From NCBI RefSeq assembly GCF_020667845.1, contig NZ_JAFMPQ010000001.1:186001-250000 (forward strand): DNA of 64,000 nucleotides, written 5' to 3'. The notes beneath the pieces were generated by a model. It was not told the origin of the DNA and made no database searches. It saw nothing but the letters and a program-made list of their open reading frames with translations. Numbering within the stretch: position 1 is the stretch's first letter; every line of letters begins with the position of its first letter. The stretch is from Cognatishimia sp. F0-27. GTDB lineage: Bacteria > Pseudomonadota > Alphaproteobacteria > Rhodobacterales > Rhodobacteraceae. The position numbers and the translations under genes are program-made. Positions 1-10,900 of the stretch are shown here, piece by piece.

Positions 1-3000
1 GCTTGACCTGGTGGTCGACGCGGCCAACAAAGTCGATCCGTCCATCTTCCCGCCGCCGCACAAGATCGCCAGTCCCATACATCCGGCCACCGTGGAACGG
101 ATTCTCGCGGAACCGCTCCCCGGTCAGTTCGGACCGGTTCCAATAACCGCGCGTGACACCGTCGCCGCCGATCCAGAGTTCCCCCTCGACGCCCAGCGGC
201 ACCGGCGCGCCCGCCGCGTCGAGCACGTAAAGCTGCGTATTGGCAATCGGCAGGCCAAGATCAACAGTGCCCGCACCTGCGGTTGCCGCTGCGACCGAAG
301 ACCAGATGGTCGTCTCTGTCGGCCCATACATGTTGGTCACCGTGGCATTGGTGATGGTGGCGTATTCCGCGACCAATGCACCGGGCAACGGCTCGCCGCC
401 GAGATACAGATGCTTGACCCGGCGAAGCGCTTCGCGGGCTTCGTCGTTCATGGCGAACATGCGTGCCATGGATGGCGTGCATTGCAGATGCGTCACCTCA
501 TGGCGCAGAATCTGTGCCGCGATCGAGAAATCGTCCGGCTCCAGCGCGACGGGACCGGCGCTTGAGGCGACGACCTGCGCGAGGGGCTTGAGCCCTTCGA
601 GAACCTGATCCGCGGCGATGCCGTAATCGATCAGGCAGGCGATTTCGGTGACGCCGATGGCATGCAGGTCTGCGGTGCGCGCCTCGGCATCCTCGATGGT
701 TCCGAACAGGCCACTGTCATTGAAATAACGCTCGAACGCGAAATCGAGAATGCCGTCCAGTTCGTCTTCGGTCAGCGATCCGAGATCCAGTTCAAAGGGC
801 GTGCTCACGCCCTTGGGGCGCTTGAACGCGGGAAACGCCCAAGCGTATTGCTTGATCAACCCGGCCGCAGAGCGCAGGTAATCCTTCATCGGTTCGCGGG
901 CGATTTCGCGTGCCTGCTCGCGGGTATCTGCAAGGCAGGTGTGCAACATGAGCGTCACGTCAAAATCCTGCGGGTCGTGCCCTGCTTCGCGCAAGGCGGC
1001 GTGATAAAGCGTGATCTTTTCGGCCACCTCGTCGATGGACTGGCCAAGCAGATGCGTCAGCACATTGCAGCCAAGGCGACCGGCTTCCTTCCATGTTTCC
1101 GGATTGCCAGCGGTCGTGACCCAAACCGGCAGGTCCTTCGACACCGGTCGCGGCTGGGTGATCACCTCGTGCAGGGAACCGTCCTGCTTGGGGAACGCAA
1201 CGGGCTCGCCGCGCCAGAGCTTGCGCACGGTCGTGATGGCCTCGATCATCGCGGGCTTGTTGGCCGGTGGCGTATTTTCTGGCCGGAGCACAAAATCATC
1301 CGGCTGCCATCCGGAGGCAATCGCCATGCCGGCGCGCCCGTTGGTCAGGTTGTCGATCACGGCCCATTCCTCGGCGATCCGTGCCGGATGGTGGAGAGGG
1401 GCGACAACGGAACCGCCACGCACGCCAATATTCCGCGTGACACCGGCAACCGCCGCGCCGGTCACCGACGGGTTGGGATAGGGCCCGCCGAAAGCATGGA
1501 AATGCCGTTCCGGCGTCCAGACCGCGACAAAACCATTGTCATCGGCGAATTTTGCACCCTCGAGCAGGAGGCGATACTTGTCGCGCCCGACCCCGTCGTC
1601 ATTGCCCCAGTAATAGATCGAAAACGCCATGCCCGTGCCGCCCTTCGGCAGCGGGCCGTTGGAGATCATGGCGCGGTCTTCGTCGGATGCGAGCACAACG
1701 GTGAACCCGCGTGCCGTGGTCCAGAACAGTTCGAGCACGGAAATATCAAAGCTGAGCGAGGTCACCGCCAGCCAGGTATCGCCAGCCTGATGCGGAATAT
1801 GGGCATCCATCCCGGCGAAGAAATTGATGGCGTTGCGATGTTCGACCATCACGCCCTTCGGTTTTCCGGTGCTGCCGGAGGTATAGATCAGATATGCAAG
1901 ATCCTCGGGTGAGGCCGTGTGATCGAGCCGTTCCCGCGGAGCGGCCACGATGCGCGGATCACTGTCTATCAAAATGGTATCGGCCGTGGTTTCCGGCACG
2001 CTTGACCGGGCCGCACCATGGGTCAGGATCACGGTGGCCTTGCTGTCCTTGACGAAATGCTCAAGCCGGTCCGCAGGATAGGCCGGATCCATCGGGAGAT
2101 ACGCCCCGCCAGCCTTGAGGATCCCGAGCGCGCCCGCGACCAGATCGAAGGACCGGCTGCAGCACAAGCCCACAACCATGCCCGGCCCCACACCCGTTTC
2201 GCGCAGCACATGCGCAACCGCGTTGGCCTTGGCGTCCAGTTCGGCATAGCTCAGGCGCGCATCCTCGAAAACCAGCGCGCTGGCATCCGGTGTGCGGTCA
2301 ACCTGCGCCTCGAAGGCGGCATGCATAGTCAACGACTTGTCGACGTCGAGGGCGGTATCGTTCCACTTTTCGAGCACGTCGTGCCGCTCTTGTGCGCCCA
2401 TGCGCGGCAAGTCCGCAAGCGCCGCGTTCGGTCGCGCCGCCGCCACAATCGCCTCAAGGCGCGCGACCAAGGCCCGCGCCATGGCGTCCGAAATCCGTGC
2501 GCTGTCGAAATGCAGCACCGGCTCCGCCCCGACCTCAAGCGTCAACGCGCAACCCGGAACCGGCCCCGCGCCATCCGAGACGCCCAATTCGGGTTGGGTC
2601 AGACCAGCGAGTTCCGGGTCGCGAAATGGCAGATCGATGGCAAAGCCCTTGCGCGCGGCGGCCTCACCGGTGCGCTCTTCAAGCATGGCCTGCATATCGG
2701 ACAGCATCTGCACAGGCTCGACTGCAATCGGCACCCAAGGCGTGATGCAGCCGCTCTGCGACAGGTCCGCAAGCGCGCGGTCGCGCCAGCAGAGGTCTCC
2801 CCCATCCGCACCAATCAGGTCCAGCGCCCAGACGGCCGCTTCACCGACGCTGACCGGCCTGGGCACAGGGACGGTCTGCAGCGCGCCCATGCTGCGCCCG
2901 GGTGCTGCAATCGCGAGCTGCGCGGGGTGAACCTGTTTGAGGCGTTTGCGCCAGAACCCGATATGCGCCGCGATGGCGGCCTTTTGCCTCGTCACGGTTT

Positions 3001-3913
3001 CGATTTCCGCGTCATCGGTCACATCGAGCGATGCCTCAACGCCGCCGAGATCCGCCGGATCAAGCGCCGTGCCGTCGCTGGCGCGCAGCGCGGATAGCCG
3101 CAACGCCCCGTCACCACAGGCCACGGTCAGGCTGTCGCCATCGACACCGAGGATTGTGCCCGGCGCAGCATCGCCGGAAACCTGTTCCGCCTGTCCGACG
3201 AGGAAAACCCGGCCACCGCTTCGGAATTTTGCAATCGCGAGAGGGTTCCAATAGGGTCCGTGGTCCAGCGCGCGCACAAGCCGCGCAAGAGCGTCGGCAG
3301 GCTGTCTGAAATCGAGCATCCCATGCCCCGAGGGGCGATCTGTCCGCGCGTGATAGCTGCGGTCGCTCAGGTCTTGTTTCGTGCGGGACAGCACCCCCGA
3401 CTCGAGCTGGTCCAACAGCCGGTCAAAACTGTCGATGGCCGCGCTGTAGGCCTTGGCATTCAGGGTCAGCGCCGTGTCGTTTTCCGTAATATCAAAGGCT
3501 TGCGTTACAAGAATATCGCCCTCATCGACGCCACCTTCGATCAGGTGCCAGCTGATGCCATGTGTTGTCTCGCCTTCGATCATGGCCCAGATCGGCGCGT
3601 TCAGTCCGGCATGGCGCGGCAAGGGCCCATCATGGAAGTTGATGGCGCCGCGTGCGGGCAGAGCAAGAACGTCCTCGCGAATGATGGTTAGATTCGCGAT
3701 CGACAGCAGCCAGTCGAAGGTCAGATCAGAGAGCCGCGCCGCAAGATCCGCGCCGGGCTGCTCCACCCGGATACCCCGCGCCTGCGCCCAATCGGCGATA
3801 TCGGCGTTATGCGTCACAACCGCATCGAGCCTGTTTCCCCGCGCCAGCGCGGCCTCGCAGCATTGAACGAGAAGGGATTCATTGCCTATCGCAACGCAGG
3901 AAAACAGGGCCAT
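1..3913 (-). CDS. Hybrid formyltransferase / adenylation protein with inserted luciferase-like monooxygenase (partial, C-terminus outside window)
   Basis: The frame stays open from the ATG at 3913 to the window edge (about 1,304 residues); a carrier domain would lie outside. Residues 1-290 resemble a methionyl-tRNA formyltransferase-type domain: the N-x-H pair sits near residues 90-92 in NFHDGPLPRHAG and the Asp near 129 in DEGDI. Residues 320-520 look like the C-terminal half of a condensation domain without HHxxxDG. From about 530 an adenylation domain begins, with A3 YTSGSTGKPKG near 675 and FDISVLELFW near 721. It is then interrupted at about 745-1110 by an FMN-dependent luciferase-like monooxygenase of the MupA/Atu3671 type (FSIYYWGN, TPERHFHAFGG). 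Adenylation resumes with MYGPTETT near 1191 and YGTGDLVR. The start lies 4 bp after the glycosyltransferase stop, so one operon is likely. Amino-acid activation with N-formylation, as in LgrA, is inferred; substrate unknown. Confidence 0.88.
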   Translation of the reverse strand, partial: MALFSCVAIGNESLLVQCCEAALARGNRLDAVVTHNADIADWAQARGIRVEQPGADLAARLSDLTFDWLLSIANLTIIREDVLALPARGAINFHDGPLPRHAGLNAPIWAMIEGETTHGISWHLIEGGVDEGDILVTQAFDITENDTALTLNAKAYSAAIDSFDRLLDQLESGVLSRTKQDLSDRSYHARTDRPSGHGMLDFRQPADALARLVRALDHGPYWNPLAIAKFRSGGRVFLVGQAEQVSGDAAPGTILGVDGDSLTVACGDGALRLSALRASDGTALDPADLGGVEASLDVTDDAEIETVTRQKAAIAAHIGFWRKRLKQVHPAQLAIAAPGRSMGALQTVPVPRPVSVGEAAVWALDLIGADGGDLCWRDRALADLSQSGCITPWVPIAVEPVQMLSDMQAMLEERTGEAAARKGFAIDLPFRDPELAGLTQPELGVSDGAGPVPGCALTLEVGAEPVLHFDSARISDAMARALVARLEAIVAAARPNAALADLPRMGAQERHDVLEKWNDTALDVDKSLTMHAAFEAQVDRTPDASALVFEDARLSYAELDAKANAVAHVLRETGVGPGMVVGLCCSRSFDLVAGALGILKAGGAYLPMDPAYPADRLEHFVKDSKATVILTHGAARSSVPETTADTILIDSDPRIVAAPRERLDHTASPEDLAYLIYTSGSTGKPKGVMVEHRNAINFFAGMDAHIPHQAGDTWLAVTSLSFDISVLELFWTTARGFTVVLASDEDRAMISNGPLPKGGTGMAFSIYYWGNDDGVGRDKYRLLLEGAKFADDNGFVAVWTPERHFHAFGGPYPNPSVTGAAVAGVTRNIGVRGGSVVAPLHHPARIAEEWAVIDNLTNGRAGMAIASGWQPDDFVLRPENTPPANKPAMIEAITTVRKLWRGEPVAFPKQDGSLHEVITQPRPVSKDLPVWVTTAGNPETWKEAGRLGCNVLTHLLGQSIDEVAEKITLYHAALREAGHDPQDFDVTLMLHTCLADTREQAREIAREPMKDYLRSAAGLIKQYAWAFPAFKRPKGVSTPFELDLGSLTEDELDGILDFAFERYFNDSGLFGTIEDAEARTADLHAIGVTEIACLIDYGIAADQVLEGLKPLAQVVASSAGPVALEPDDFSIAAQILRHEVTHLQCTPSMARMFAMNDEAREALRRVKHLYLGGEPLPGALVAEYATITNATVTNMYGPTETTIWSSVAAATAGAGTVDLGLPIANTQLYVLDAAGAPVPLGVEGELWIGGDGVTRGYWNRSELTGERFRENPFHGGRMYGTGDLVRRREDGRIDFVGRVDHQVK

Positions 3914-3917
3914 GACC

Positions 3918-4937
3918 TTACTCCACTCTTACCTCTTGCGTATCGGGCGTCCGCTTCGGAACCGCCATCTGGCGCACTCCGGGCAAGGGGCGCAGCAACG
4001 CTTTGCCATCATGTACAAGCAGATCACGCAGAAAATGCGGCGGATCTGCGGGTGTTTTGCGTTGAACAAGCACACGCATGCGCCACAGCCCACCACCAAC
4101 GGCGTGCATCACGGTGGCCAGTGCCGCGTAAGCGCGCCCATGGTTCTTGGAAAAATAATGCCAGCGGCTGTCGAGCCAGAAGGAGGGAATGCGCGCCCAT
4201 TTCTTCATGCCCGTGGACACCGAACCGATATGCGCCACTTCACTGTCGCGCACGTAATGGGTTTCATGCCCGGCACGGGCGGCGCGCAGGCAGAGGTCCG
4301 TTTCCTCGAAATACAAGAAGAAGGTCTCGTCAAACAGGCCAATCTGATCGAGCACCGATTGCCGCATCATGATGGACGCCCCGGCCAACCAATCCACGCG
4401 GCTGGTTTGCTCTGGCACGCCGATGGGAACCGATCTGTGACCCAGAACGCGGCTTACGGGTCCGAAGCGGACCGACCCTTCCAGCTCCGACCAGACGGAG
4501 GGGAAGCGAAAGGCCGTCACATGGGCATCACCCTCCTCGCCATGGATATAGCTGCCGGCGAACCCGGCTTCGGGATGGGCTTCGAGATGATCCAGCAAAC
4601 GCGCGATGGCGTCGGGCGCGGGAAACGCGTCGGAATTCAGAAGGTAGACATAATCCGGCGCGCTGCCATCGGACAGGCCCGCACGGATCCCGATGTTGTT
4701 CCCGGCGCCGAAACCGCCATTCGTCGTGGACCGGATCAGGCGAACCGGCGCGGCCTGCGCCCAGGGCCCTTGCGCAAGCGCCTCCTCGATCCTCTCGGCC
4801 GAGCCATCGCCCGAGGCGTTGTCGACGATCACCAGTTCGGCGTCGAGCCCCTCCATCGCCTTCAGCGCGGCACGGACCGACCGGAGGGTCATCTCCGCGG
4901 TCTTGTAGTTCAGGGACACAACGAGCAATCGGGGCAT
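3918..4937 (-). CDS. Family 2 glycosyltransferase (rhamnosyltransferase-like)
   Basis: This 339-residue protein has the GT-A layout of family 2 enzymes. The N-terminal strand is LLVVSLNY, followed by VIVDNASGDGS for the nucleotide part, a DXD-like LLNSDA near residue 120, WLAGASIMMR and EETDLCLRA toward the C-terminal acceptor region. These are typical of WbbL-like transferases that add rhamnose or a related sugar to a lipid-linked acceptor at the inner membrane face. No signal peptide is seen. It lies 3 bp from the PKS stop and 4 bp from the next ORF, so it is probably co-translated with the PKS and the formyltransferase/adenylation protein. This suggests the product is glycosylated, but donor and acceptor cannot be told from sequence. 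Confidence 0.88.
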   Translation of the reverse strand: MPRLLVVSLNYKTAEMTLRSVRAALKAMEGLDAELVIVDNASGDGSAERIEEALAQGPWAQAAPVRLIRSTTNGGFGAGNNIGIRAGLSDGSAPDYVYLLNSDAFPAPDAIARLLDHLEAHPEAGFAGSYIHGEEGDAHVTAFRFPSVWSELEGSVRFGPVSRVLGHRSVPIGVPEQTSRVDWLAGASIMMRQSVLDQIGLFDETFFLYFEETDLCLRAARAGHETHYVRDSEVAHIGSVSTGMKKWARIPSFWLDSRWHYFSKNHGRAYAALATVMHAVGGGLWRMRVLVQRKTPADPPHFLRDLLVHDGKALLRPLPGVRQMAVPKRTPDTQEVRVE

Positions 4938-4940
4938 GGG

Positions 4941-7900
4941 CTATTCCGCCGCGCGGGCACCGGGGAAATCCACAACCGCGCCCTTCCCGCTTGCCGCGGC
5001 CTCTGCGCCCGTGATGGCCTCGCGCATCATCGCCGCGAGGACGCGCACATTGGGCTCCAGCACCATGCTGTCGTGATCGCCGGGCACTTCATGAACCTCG
5101 ATCTGCGGAGCCGCTCCGCTCCAGTCATTGTCTGGCAGGACATAGCTCCGCTCGGAGCTGACCAGCTTGCCCCCCGAAACCGTCCATTTCCCCTGAAGAG
5201 GCGGCCGGAACAGAACCAGCCGGCCATCCCACGGGCGCGCATCGTAGCACGCAATCGCGCGGTAGAAGGCAGCTTCGATCTCGGCGTTGTGGAAGGCCGC
5301 GGCATCGTCTGTCATGCCGACCGTCCCCTTGCGCTTGGTGAACTCCCAAAGCACACGGTTCCTGGCCCAGATGAACGGATAAAGCGGGCCCTTTTCGCGC
5401 ATTTGGTGCCATTGAATGATGGCCCTGTCGACGCGCGACAGCGGACGACGGCGCGGCAGCGGCGTATCGAGCATCACAACGAGAGAGACCGTCTCACCCA
5501 TTGCTTCGAGCTGATGCGCGATCTCGTAGGCCGTGATGCCGCCGCCGGAGAAGCCGCCGACCATGTAGGGGCCCGTCGGCTGGACCTGCCGCATTTCGGC
5601 GATGTAGTCCCGCGCGGCCTCCTCAATGGTGTCATGTGGCGTCTCTCCGCCATAGAGGCCACGCGCCTGTAACCCGTAGAAGGGCCGGTCGGCGCCCAGA
5701 AGATGCGCAAGATGGCGGAGGTTGAGCACGTTCCCGAACATCCCGGCAACAAGGAAAAACGGCTGTCGCGGGCCGCCATCGCCGTCATGCATCGCGACAA
5801 GATGCTTGAACCGCCGCTCGGGCTTGGCCTGCACCGGCGTATCACCTTCTTCTCCGGGGCGGTCCGCGATGCCTGCCTGGTCGGCAATCAGCGCCGCGCA
5901 GGCGCGGATCGTCGGCGCTTCGAACAAGACAGAAATCGGGAAATCGACCCGATAGGTTTTCTTGACCATCGCGAACAGGCGCACCGCAATCAGGCTATGA
6001 CCACCGAGGTCGAAGAAGCTGTCTTCGACGCCAACGTTGGAGACACCCAGAAGCTCCTCCCAGAACCCTGCGAGCGTTTTTTCGATCTCGGTTTCCGGAG
6101 CGACGAAATCACTGTCGAGTTCCGGACGTTCGAAGCTCTGGGAGCTGTCACGCTCCGCAGTGCTCGCAGCAGTCTGACGGGTGAGCGCGTCGAGATCCAT
6201 GGAGGACACGACAAGCTGCGGACGGCCACGCGCAAGCGCGCGGTGAAACGCATCGACCCCTTCCACTGGCAGAATCCCCTGCGAGAGATTATGCGCAAGC
6301 CGCTCTTCGGCTGGCGACAGTGGCTGACCCGACTGGGCCTCGTCGAATTCGATCTCCGCGGCGGTGAGGCGGGGCATTGCCTGCAAGATGTCGAGGGATT
6401 CCAGCTTTCTGATCGTGAAACCCGAGATCTCCACAAGCACCGTGCCGTCCGGCGCGCAAAGCGTGACATCAAAGCTCGCGGTTTCGCGGGCCGCAGTGTT
6501 GTCAGCCGCGTTGCGCACCCAACTGACGACTGTATCGCCGAGCGGCGCATGCACGCGCACGCGGCCATAGCGCACCGGCGCCCAGAGATTGGTCGGCTGC
6601 CAGCCATCGATCAACCCCATGGCCCAACCGGTCGCGATATCCATGAGCGCCGGGTGAATCAGGCAGTCATCCCCTCTGGCTTCAGCGGGCAATGACAGCG
6701 TCGCAATCCCCTCTCTTTGACCGAGCGCGGTGCTGTCGAGCACCTGCCAACGAGGGCCGAATTCGAGCAGGACGGCTTGTGCCGCCGCGAGTTTCGAGCC
6801 CGGTTCGGCCTTGTGAATGGCGCCGCAACGGGCGCGGATCGCGTCAAGATCAATCGGCTCCGGTCGCGCCTGAGGCATCAAGGACACGGTCGCCTCGGCG
6901 GTCAGGGCATGGCCCTTGCGGCCGTTGAGCGTGGCATCGGCGAGAACGGCAAAGCCGTACCCCTGGTCCGACCGGCTGAGGCGCACCCGGATATCACGCG
7001 CGCCTGCATCCGCCACCCGCAGAGGGCGCAGGAAGTTCAAGTCACGGATCTCGAAAGCGCCGGGTTCGTGATGCGCTGCAAGCGCGTGGGCGGCCAATGT
7101 CAGGTAACCCGTCCCGGGAAGGAGCGCGTCCCCCGTGCGGGTGCGGTGTTCGTTGATGAACCAGTCCTGATGTGTGAAACGGGCCTCGAAGACGCGGTTG
7201 CCTTCAGCATCGAACGTTCCACTGTCAAGCATCGGGAGGGCGACCGGATCGCGTGACACTTCCGGCAGATCACCGCGCCGGGATGACACCGCTTCGGCGG
7301 CCATGCCGACCTCGTTCCAGATGCCCCAGTTGATCGCAACCACGCGGGTCTTGCCCCCGGCGCGCGCCTGCGCAAACGCGTTGAGAAACTCGTTTGCGGC
7401 GACGTAGTCGACCTGTCCCGCGGGCGCCGTGACCGTCGAGGAGGAACTGAACAGAGCGATCCATGACACGGCGCCATCCGGGAAGACGCGCCCGATAACC
7501 TCGGTGCCGTGGATTTTCGGCGTGAAGACATCTTCGACTGACGCCGGCGTCTTGGCCAGAAGCGGGGCGTCTGCGATCACGCCCGCGCCATGCACCACGC
7601 CGGTGATTGGACCGAACCGGGCTTCCGCCGCTTCGCGGACCTTGGACATCTGATCGAAATTGCACACATCCGCCGCGGCGACCATGATCTCGGCCCCGGT
7701 TTCCTCCAGCGCCATCACCGCGCGGATCCGGCGCGCTGTGCGATCCTGCGGGGCATGGCGGGCCAGATAACTCGGCCAGTCGGCGCGGTCCGGCAACGGG
7801 TTCCGTGATACCAGAACCACCTTGCCGTCACGGGATGCAAAATCGCGTGCGAGACTGAGCCCGATCCCGCCAAAGCCGCCGGTGATCAGGTAGACACCAC

Positions 7901-10900
7901 CCGTCTCCGGCTGCGGCGCGGCTGTGGCCAGGGGCAACCGCTTCATCGCCACTTCGAACCGGCGGCCGTCCCGAAGCGCGGCGATGGCGGTGTTGGGCTC
8001 CGCAAGAAGATCCTCGAGCACATGGTCGGCCAGACGGTCAAGCGCAGCATCGCGCTGTGCGCGCCTCCGCGCGGCAGCAAAGACCGACCCGCTTTCCGCG
8101 GCCGGCAGGACAATGTCGAGCGTGGAGACGGTCACGCCCGGCAGTTCGCGCGGAATAACCCGCGCCGGACCTGCAAGGGTCGATTTGGCAGGATGCGTGA
8201 ACGCCTCGTCATGGACCCGTGCCGCACCGTTCGTGACCACGCAAAGATGCATCGGCCGGGGCAACCCTTCCTCTTCCATGGCCTGCGCAAGAAACATCAG
8301 CGAATAAAAGCCCTGCTCCTGCACGCGATTGAAGAACGAGGACCCCGGTCGATGGCTTTCCCCTTCCGTCACAAGCCAGAAATGGGCGATCCGGGTCGGG
8401 ACAACCCCTTGCAAGGCGAGGTCCTGCAACAACAGATCATAGCCTTCGCGCCCGCGCTCCGGCGCAAGCACGTAACGCATGTCGGCCAGCCGCGAGAACA
8501 TGTCGCCCGGGCGCAGTTCGACCACGTCATGCCCGGCCCGGCGCAGCTTGGCAGCGGCGCGCGCCGCCAAACCGGTTTCGTCCATGAACATCAGCCAGAC
8601 CTGCTTTTCCGCCTCGTCAAGCCCGGCAATCACGTCACTCTCGATGGGCGCGGAACGCGGCCGCCAGCGCGGTGCCCACCCCCAGTCCTCGATGGTGTCG
8701 TCGCGCATCAAATATTGCGGCGCATCCCGCTGCGCCTGCGTGCCCGGTTCGATGAAGTATCGCGCGCGCTGGAAAGCGTAGGTTGGCAGGGGCACCCGAC
8801 GGCGGGTCGTGTCGCCCCAGACCTGGGACCAGTCAATACTCTGACCAAGCGCGTCGAGACGGCCCAGCACCTCGAACATGTGCTTGTCATCGGCAATCCG
8901 GTCTTCGGGATGGCGCAGCGACGAGAGCACCTGATTGGGCGTAACCGCATCATGCTGGCGGGCCAGCGATGTCAGGGCCTTGCCCGGCCCCACTTCGAGC
9001 AGGATCCGATTGGGTCTGGCAAGGGCGCCGATACAGGCTTCGAACAAGACAGTGCCGCGCAGATGGTCGACCCAGTAATCCGGGTCGGTCGCCTGGGCAT
9101 CGGTCATCATCGCGCCTGTGCGGTTTGATGTCAGCGGGATCTTCGGCGGCGCGAGAGGGATCGTGCGCAGATACGCGCGGAAATCCTCGAGAATGGGATC
9201 GAGCATGCGGCTGTGGGCCGCGATATCGATGGCGATACGCTGACAGTCGATATCTTCGGCTTCCAGCGTTGCCTGCAACCGGTCAAGCGCCGCCTGCGGC
9301 CCCGAAACAACCGACAGCCCCGGCGCGTTCACGGCACCCAGATCGAGCGCATCGCCCAAACGCGTGCGCAGCGCATCGGCGGGCAGGGCTACCGACAGCA
9401 TCCCGCCCCTTGGAACCGTATCGAAGAGACGTCCGCGCAAATGCACGAGCCCGATGCAATCCTCGAACCGCATCACCCCCGCCACACAGGCCGCGGTGTT
9501 CTCGCCCATAGAGTGGCCGGACAGCGCAACGGGTTCGATACCCCAGCTCATCCAGAGCTGCGCCAATGCGTATTCGGTGATCATGATCAGCGGCAGTTGC
9601 AGCGATGGTTTCTGCAACAACGCGTCGGCCTCTTGCGTGGCCGCCTCGTCCGGGAGCCACAGTGCCCGCATGTCGACATCGCTCAGCGTCGCGAGGTGAT
9701 CGAGCCCGCGATCCATCCACTCGGCAAAGACCGGCTCGGTTTCATAGAGATCACGTGCCATTCCCGCATATTGTGCACCACCGCCGGGAAAGAGAAACGC
9801 GGTTTCGGCCCGTTCAAGGCGGTCATGCAGATGCACCCGACGCGGATTTCCGGACATCAGGAGGTCTGCGGCTTCCGCATGGGTTTCAGCGACCACGACG
9901 AGGCGCTTTTCGAAAGCCCGCCGTCCGGTTTTCAAGGTCCAGGCAATATCAGCGAGCGACTGATCGCCCCGGGCTTGCAGGTGGTCGGCCAAGGCAGCGG
10001 CGTTGCCTTCGAGTGCTGCTTTCGAGCGCGCGGAAAGCGACAGTATCTGGAAGGGCCAGTCGCTGCCTTGGGAAGCGGCAACAGCGGGCGCCTCCTCGAG
10101 CACCACATGAGCATTGGTGCCGCCGACCCCCAGCGAGTTGACGCCCGCGCGCCGTGGATGCGCGGACGCAGTCCAGGGGGTCAGCCTGTCATTGACCGAA
10201 AACGGCGAGCCCTCGAAATCGATCGCCGGGTTGGGCGCCTCGTAGCTCAGGGAGGGCGGCATCTCCTTGTGATGCAGCGCAAGGCTTGCCTTGATCAGCG
10301 AGGCAACACCGGCGGCGGTATCGAGATGCCCGATATTGGTTTTCACCGACCCGATGCGGCAATGATCCACCGCATCGGATGTTTCGCGGAACGCCTGCGT
10401 CAGGGCGGCCACCTCGATCGGATCGCCGAGATAGGTGCCGGTTCCGTGACATTCGACGTAATCGACCGTGTCGGCGGTAACGCCAGCGACGGCCTGCGCC
10501 TCGGCCACGGCTTTGGCCTGCCCGTCCACGGATGGCGCAAGATAGCCGGCCTTGGCCGCGCCGTCATTGTTGACCGCAGAGCCCTTGATCACCGCCCAGA
10601 TATGGTCGCCATCCGCGATTGCATCGGCCAGCCGGCGCAGCACCACAACCCCGGCGCCGGAACCAAAGACGGTTCCTTGCGCGCGATGATCGAAGGCATG
10701 ACAGGCCCCGTCGGGCGAAAGGATCTCGTTTTCCTTGTAGAGATACCCGCGCCCCTGCGGCAGCTCGATGGTCACACCGCCCGCAAGGGCCATGTCACAT
10801 TCGCCATTAAGCAGGGCCTGACAGGCGTAATGCGTTGCCACCAGGGAGGTCGAGCAGGCGGTTTGCAGATTGATCGACGGCCCCTTGAGGTCCAGAACGT

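Noticed and set aside
662-1912. Long plus-strand open frames at 662-1912 and 2018-3097
   Set aside because: They are antisense to the formyltransferase/adenylation/monooxygenase gene, whose minus-strand frame has clear domain motifs. Such antisense frames are common in high-GC DNA.
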